Shown in pieces: positions 60,453-64,000 of a DNA stretch of 64,000 bases. The stretch is from Epilithonimonas lactis. Lineage in GTDB: Bacteria > Bacteroidota > Bacteroidia > Flavobacteriales > Weeksellaceae. The stretch's first letter is position 1. Each line of letters opens with the position of its first letter. The notes under the pieces were generated by a model. The model was not told where the DNA came from. It ran no database searches and saw only the letters and a program-made list of their open reading frames with translations. The stretch lies in NCBI RefSeq assembly GCF_900110605.1, contig NZ_FOFI01000003.1, positions 496,001 to 560,000 of the forward strand. Reading direction: 5' to 3'. The position numbers and the translations under genes were made by a program.

Positions 60453-60532
60453 CTTCGAGAGCCTCAGGATGACAACCTATCTTGCTCAAGCCGTCAATTG
60501 ATGACAACACTTTCAGGCGGAGGCTCTCGAAG
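60453..60532. repeat. Repeat E, copy with perfect 13-bp arms
   Basis: CTTCGAGAGCCTC (60453-60465) and GAGGCTCTCGAAG (60520-60532) are exact inverted copies, with GATGACAAC words in between. It lies between the barnase-like and barstar-like genes, in the spacer of the presumed operon. Confidence 0.85.
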
Positions 60533-60567
60533 CCTTCCCAATTAGAAAACTTCCATTTTCCAGCTTT

Positions 60568-61080
60568 TTATTTCTTCTCAAAACTTTTATAATGATTCTT
60601 TGTCAGCCACACATCGCCATTTTCAGTAAAAACAATTCGGTCTGCGCCACGGTTTCCGCAGTTGTAATTCACATCTGCTTCATAATATTGTTCGCCTCTT
60701 GGAAGTTGCTTTTCACGGTTGCTGAATTTGTCGCCACCAATCGCTTTTCCTGGCAAAACATCGCAGAGATTTCCTTTTGATGCAATCCAGCCTCGATTTT
60801 TAGCTTCAGATTTTGTGAGGTAATAATCTGGCAATTTGTGATTGGATTTAACGTAGGAAATAACTTTACTTTCATTCGTCAATTCTTCGATGGAATTTTC
60901 TGAATTTGATTCTCTGTGAGTTTGACTTTCAGATTTGGCAACTTCTGATTTCCGACTTCCACCTTCCGCCAGATATTTATTTCGCTTCTCGATTTTGTAA
61001 TTTGTGATGAGGAACATTACCGAGATTCCGGCAAAAGCACCGACGAGAAAGAATAAAAGGGTTTTTAATTTCGGATTCAT
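60568..61080 (-). CDS. Barnase-like ribonuclease with N-terminal membrane anchor
   Basis: A 170-residue protein with a hydrophobic segment at residues 7-27 (uncleaved anchor or signal), a low-complexity linker (40-70), and a guanyl-specific ribonuclease domain at about 73-170. It aligns well with Bacillus barnase: NHKLPDYYLTKSEAKNRGWI, SKGNLCDVLPGKAIGGDKFSN, YYEADVNYNCGNRGADRIVF. The catalytic set is complete: K90, E134, R144, R148 and H163 match barnase K27, E73, R83, R87 and H102. The barstar-like inhibitor gene is next. It is probably exported or displayed outside the cytosol. Confidence 0.92.
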   Translation of the reverse strand: MNPKLKTLLFFLVGAFAGISVMFLITNYKIEKRNKYLAEGGSRKSEVAKSESQTHRESNSENSIEELTNESKVISYVKSNHKLPDYYLTKSEAKNRGWIASKGNLCDVLPGKAIGGDKFSNREKQLPRGEQYYEADVNYNCGNRGADRIVFTENGDVWLTKNHYKSFEKK

Positions 61081-61174
61081 TGTGAAAAAATTCTAGGCTA
61101 AAATAATGAAAACCTCGATTCTTAAAGCATAAAAAACAAATTTTAAAAATAATTTATCCTTATCCTAATTTTTC

Positions 61175-61182
61175 TATATTTG
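61175..61182 (+). promoter_or_regulatory. Candidate -7 box of the acyl-CoA dehydrogenase gene
   Basis: TATATTTG, 18 bp before the ATG at 61200. No clear -33 element is seen. Confidence 0.4.
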
Positions 61183-61199
61183 GCGACAAAGATAAAAGT

Positions 61200-62339
61200 A
61201 TGGATACTGCCACTATGGACAACCTAAAAATGATAGCTGAAACGGCAAAAGATTTTGCTGAAAAAAATATTCGCCCCAACATTATGAATTGGGACGAGAG
61301 CCAAACTTTCCCTGTAGAATTGTTTCACCAACTGGGTGAATTGGGATTTATGGGAATCGTAATTCCTGAAGAATATGGCGGTTCTGGTCTTGGTTATCAG
61401 GAATATGTGACGATTTTAGACGAAATCTCACAAGTTGACCCGTCGATTGGATTATCCGTTGCGGCGCACAATTCACTTTGTACCAACCACATCTACGAAT
61501 TCGGAAATGAGGAACAAAGAAGAAAATGGTTGCCAGATTTGGCTTCCGGAAAAGTCATCGGTGCTTGGGGACTGACGGAACATAACACAGGTTCAGATTC
61601 CGGAGGAATGTCCACAACAGCGGTTAAAGACGGCGACGATTGGATTATCAACGGTGCAAAAAACTTCATCACGCACGCTATTTCTGGCGATGTCGCGGTA
61701 GTGATGACAAGAACTGGAGAAATTGGTGCAAAAAATAATTCCACAGCTTTTGTTTTGGAAAAAGGAATGGCAGGTTTCACATCCGGTAAAAAAGAAAATA
61801 AACTGGGAATGCGCGCCTCGGAAACAGCAGAATTGATTTTCGACAACGTTCGTGTTCCAGATTCTCACAGATTGGGCGAAGTTGGAAGCGGTTTCAAACA
61901 AGCGATGAAAATCTTGGACGGCGGTCGTATTTCTATCGCCGCGTTGAGTTTAGGAATTGCAAGAGGTGCTTATAAAGCGGCTTTGAAATATGCTCAGGAA
62001 AGACACCAGTTCGGAAAATCGATTTCAAGTTTTCAGGCGGTAAACTTTATGTTGGCCGATATGGCGACAGAAATTGACGCTTCAGAATTGCTAATAAGAA
62101 GAGCTTCTGACCTCAAAAATGCAAAAGCAAAAATGACCCGTGAAGGTGCAATGGCAAAATTATACGCTTCTGAAGCTTGCGTAAGAATTTCCAATAATGC
62201 GGTTCAGATTTTCGGTGGTTATGGCTACACAAAAGATTTCCCTGTTGAGAAATTCTACAGAGATTCTAAATTGTGTACGATTGGCGAAGGAACTTCTGAA
62301 ATCCAAAGATTGGTGATTGGACGAGACATTACGTCTTAA
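61200..62339 (+). CDS. Acyl-CoA dehydrogenase (short/medium-chain type)
   Basis: A 379-residue FAD enzyme of beta-oxidation or amino-acid catabolism. FAD and substrate motifs are present: WGLTEHNTGSDSGGMSTTA, NKLGMRASETAELIFDNVRVP, FGGYGYTKDFPVEKFYRDSKL and the terminal IGEGTSEIQRLVIGR. The catalytic base is at E363 of GEGTS, as in short-chain enzymes. There is no signal peptide. It is flanked by a terminator and not linked to other fatty-acid genes, so the substrate length is unsettled. Confidence 0.94.
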   Translation: MDTATMDNLKMIAETAKDFAEKNIRPNIMNWDESQTFPVELFHQLGELGFMGIVIPEEYGGSGLGYQEYVTILDEISQVDPSIGLSVAAHNSLCTNHIYEFGNEEQRRKWLPDLASGKVIGAWGLTEHNTGSDSGGMSTTAVKDGDDWIINGAKNFITHAISGDVAVVMTRTGEIGAKNNSTAFVLEKGMAGFTSGKKENKLGMRASETAELIFDNVRVPDSHRLGEVGSGFKQAMKILDGGRISIAALSLGIARGAYKAALKYAQERHQFGKSISSFQAVNFMLADMATEIDASELLIRRASDLKNAKAKMTREGAMAKLYASEACVRISNNAVQIFGGYGYTKDFPVEKFYRDSKLCTIGEGTSEIQRLVIGRDITS

Positions 62340-62366
62340 GAATCAAAATTTTACATTTTAAAATAT

Positions 62367-62406
62367 CAAACCCTTTCAAAAATTTTTAACTTTGAAAGGG
62401 TTTTTA
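62367..62406 (+). terminator. Terminator of the acyl-CoA dehydrogenase gene
   Basis: AAACCCTTTCAAA / TTTGAAAGGGTTT with a 10-nt loop and T run, 27 bp after the stop. Confidence 0.88.
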
Positions 62407-62417
62407 AATTTAATGCT

Positions 62418-62915
62418 ATGATTAAAGAATTGTTAATCTCAGAATTTCTGCAGGAAGCCGAAAACACACGCAAAGTCCTGGAAGCGATTCCAGATTCTGC
62501 GCTTGGCTGGAAATCTTCAGAAAAAACTTGGTCCACTGCAAAGCTGGCTTCGCACGTTGCAACGATTTATGCTTGGTATCCCGAAGTCCTTTTGTCTGAT
62601 GCGTTCGAGTTGTCAGATTTCAAATATGAAAGGGAAAATCATTCAGCTTCGAAAAATATTCTGCAAAAGTTTGAAGAGAATTTTTCTCTGGCCAAAGAAG
62701 CTTTCGAAAAGCTCGACGAAAATAAACTGAGCACACCTTGGACAATGACGATGAAGGAAAAAGTCCTGATTCCACCGACGCCAAAGTACAACATTATCAG
62801 AACAACGCTCTTCAATCATCTATATCATCATCGTGGCGAATTGATTGTTTATCTTCGTGCGACAGGCAACAAAGTTCCAGGTTTTTACGGTCCGACTGCG
62901 GATGATAAGTTTTAA
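62418..62915 (+). CDS. DinB family protein
   Basis: A 165-residue soluble four-helix protein of the DinB superfamily. Landmarks are LEAIPDSALGWKSSEKTWSTAKLASHVATIYAWY at the start and TTLFNHLYHHRGELIVYLRATGNKVPGFYGPTADDKF at the end, with H47, H136 and H140 as the likely metal ligands. It starts 12 bp after the terminator T-run and precedes the DUF1801 gene by 12 bp, so the two probably form an operon. Confidence 0.87.
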   Translation: MIKELLISEFLQEAENTRKVLEAIPDSALGWKSSEKTWSTAKLASHVATIYAWYPEVLLSDAFELSDFKYERENHSASKNILQKFEENFSLAKEAFEKLDENKLSTPWTMTMKEKVLIPPTPKYNIIRTTLFNHLYHHRGELIVYLRATGNKVPGFYGPTADDKF

Positions 62916-62927
62916 ATATTTTAATTA

Positions 62928-63320
62928 ATGAATCCAGACATCACTTCCTACAATCAGAAATTAGAATCTGAAGACGAGAAAATCGCAAACCTTCTTTCCG
63001 AAGAAATTGGCAAATATCTTCCTGAAACCGAAAACAAAATCTGGCATTCGCATCCAGTTTGGTTTCTAGATGGAAATCCAATTGTGGGCTACAGCAAACA
63101 GAAACTAGGAATTAGAATAATGTTCTGGAGCGGAAAATCTTTCAATGAAGAAAAACTGAATGTGGAAGGCGAAAAATTTCAGGATGCTTCTATTTTTTAT
63201 AATGATGTGAATGAAATTGATAAGGATGACTTGAAACGTTGGCTGGAAAAATCCAGAGAAATCCAATGGGATTATAAGAATATTGTGAAGCGGAAAGGTG
63301 TTTTGGAACGGTTGAAATAA
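62928..63320 (+). CDS. DUF1801 (YdhG-like) protein
   Basis: A 130-residue cytosolic protein. NKIWHSHPVWFLDGNPIVGYSKQKLGIRIMFWSG and WLEKSREIQWDYKNIVKRKG fit the DUF1801 (YdhG-like) family, a small alpha/beta fold of unknown function. It follows the DinB gene by 12 bp and likely shares its transcript. A perfect inverted repeat (F) lies 38 bp after the stop. Confidence 0.78.
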   Translation: MNPDITSYNQKLESEDEKIANLLSEEIGKYLPETENKIWHSHPVWFLDGNPIVGYSKQKLGIRIMFWSGKSFNEEKLNVEGEKFQDASIFYNDVNEIDKDDLKRWLEKSREIQWDYKNIVKRKGVLERLK

Positions 63321-63358
63321 GTTAGAAAATCAAAAAAAAATTTAAAACTAATATCCAG

Positions 63359-63426
63359 TTTGTCATTCCGTAGGAATCTAACCATACTTTTACGAATTCT
63401 AGTGGAGATTCCTACGGAATGACAAA
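63359..63426. repeat. Repeat F, copy 2 (perfect 21-bp inverted arms)
   Basis: Arms 63359-63379 and 63406-63426 are exact inverted copies and are the same as the arms of copy 1 at 23261-23321. The 26-nt loop is different from copy 1. Confidence 0.92.
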
Positions 63427-63499
63427 ATTCTGTCTATTGTTTAAAATTCTTTTGTGACTTTTGACTTCGTCGAATCTTCGATTTGTGGTTAATAAAAAA

Positions 63500-63530
63500 T
63501 AAATGCTGTCTTTAAGGATGGCATTTTTTA
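63500..63530 (+). terminator. Terminator-like hairpin
   Basis: AAATGC-TG-TCTT-TA-AGGA-TG-GCATTT folds with one G-U pair and is followed by a T run. It may end the DinB/DUF1801 transcript or act early in the next leader. Confidence 0.6.
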
Positions 63531-63536
63531 TATTTG
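63529..63536 (+). promoter_or_regulatory. Candidate -7 box of the NTP pyrophosphohydrolase gene
   Basis: TATATTTG, 20 bp before the ATG at 63556, directly after the hairpin. No strong -33 element. Confidence 0.4.
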
Positions 63537-63555
63537 TTAAAATTTTAGAAAAAAT

Positions 63556-64000
63556 ATGGAAAAGATAGACAGCCTGAACCAAGTTGCCGAATTTCACAAA
63601 ACTTTCAACGCCCCAATTCTTGACACACCTCAAATCCCTTCAAAAGAACGTGCTGAGCTGAGAGTTAGCCTTTTACAGGAAGAATTGGACGAGCTGAAAA
63701 AAGCGATTGAGGACAACGATTTGGTAGAAGTTGCTGATGCACTTTGCGACCTTCAATACGTTTTGAGTGGCGCTGTTTTGGAGTTTGGACTAGGCGATAA
63801 ATTCGTGGAATTGTTCAATGAAGTTCAGCGTTCCAATATGTCCAAAGCTTGTGATAACGAAATTCAGGCGCAGGAAACGGTAGAATTTTATAAAGACAAA
63901 GGAACGGATGCTTATTATGAAAAATCTGGCGACAAATACAATGTTCACCGCGTTGCAGACAACAAGGTTTTGAAGAACAAGTACTACTCCGCTGCTGATT
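63556..64000 (+). CDS. Nucleoside triphosphate pyrophosphohydrolase (MazG/PRA-PH-like), 3' end outside window
   Basis: The frame is open from the ATG at 63556 to the end of the window (148 codons, incomplete). It begins MEKIDSLNQVAEFHKTFNAP, then shows the all-alpha NTP-PPase signature SLLQEELDELKKAIEDNDLVEVADALCDLQYVLSGAVLEFG, with the EExxE...ExxD metal-binding pattern. VELFNEVQRSNMSKACDNEIQAQETVEFYKDKG follows. This is typical of the phosphoribosyl-ATP pyrophosphohydrolase-like family, which clears or sanitises nucleoside triphosphates. The C-terminus is cut off by the window. Confidence 0.85.
   Translation, partial: MEKIDSLNQVAEFHKTFNAPILDTPQIPSKERAELRVSLLQEELDELKKAIEDNDLVEVADALCDLQYVLSGAVLEFGLGDKFVELFNEVQRSNMSKACDNEIQAQETVEFYKDKGTDAYYEKSGDKYNVHRVADNKVLKNKYYSAAD

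Noticed and set aside
1-64000. tRNA, rRNA, tmRNA, RNase P RNA, SRP RNA and CRISPR arrays
   Set aside because: I looked for cloverleaf ends, conserved rRNA words, tmRNA and RNase P core words, and regularly spaced direct repeats and found none.

Overview
The window is chromosomal DNA of a member of the Bacteroidota, most likely class Flavobacteriia and the Chryseobacterium/Epilithonimonas group (Weeksellaceae). Four points support this. Secreted proteins end in type IX secretion (T9SS) sorting domains. Genes for the gliding-motility ABC components GldF and GldG are present. Intergenic DNA is AT-rich, carries TAnnTTTG-type -7 boxes, and shows no purine-rich ribosome sites. Several short intergenic repeats are of the kind I recall from Chryseobacterium. 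I saw no rRNA, tRNA, CRISPR, prophage or transposase gene. The genus is inferred; the class is well supported.

Layout, left to right. 1-4.1 kb: the 3' part of ahcY, a YiaA/B membrane protein, a T9SS-exported protein and the dipeptidase pepD. 4.1-7.6 kb: a membrane protein followed by three unrelated-looking lipoproteins, then an inverted-repeat element. 7.8-15.5 kb: an FKBP isomerase, a lipoprotein, radA, an acyl-carrier-protein phosphodiesterase-like gene, a membrane TPR/HTH regulator, a VOC protein with a damaged signal peptide, a DUF6702-HupE/UreJ pair and an Lrp/AsnC regulator. 15.6-21.3 kb: a very large tamB diverging from tsaD across a 5-bp gap. 21.3-25.6 kb: two AT-rich unknown genes, a DUF808 membrane protein, rsmE (with an intergenic repeat inserted in frame), a DinB-like protein and a SpoU-type RNA methyltransferase.

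25.6-33.5 kb: a repeat-rich gap, yidC, an oppositely oriented TPR protein, pyrG and a GEVED/T9SS protein. 33.7-39 kb: a co-directional run with two overlapping TPR sensor genes (the first with an AraC-type output, the second without), a DUF1569 protein, a small secreted protein, an Old Yellow Enzyme and a membrane protein. 39-45 kb, minus strand: hemL, a LysM glucosaminidase, a PLP deaminase bracketed by inverted repeats, and a split transketolase. 45-53 kb: two small outer-membrane barrels, a PhoH ATPase, a SAM hydroxide adenosyltransferase and two tandem metalloproteases exported by T9SS. 53-64 kb: hemJ, gldF, gldG, a DUF2071 protein, lnt, a group of small minus-strand genes that includes a barnase-like ribonuclease and a barstar-like inhibitor, an acyl-CoA dehydrogenase, a DinB protein, a DUF1801 protein and the start of an NTP pyrophosphohydrolase.

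Most of the window is ordinary housekeeping and envelope biology. The points most worth a second look are: the membrane-anchored barnase/barstar pair; a 60-nt palindromic repeat that has become coding sequence inside rsmE; at least five families of short palindromic repeats, one of which brackets a single metabolic gene in inverted orientation; a homopolymer frameshift in a signal peptide; and an orphan promoter-to-terminator stretch that could be a small RNA.
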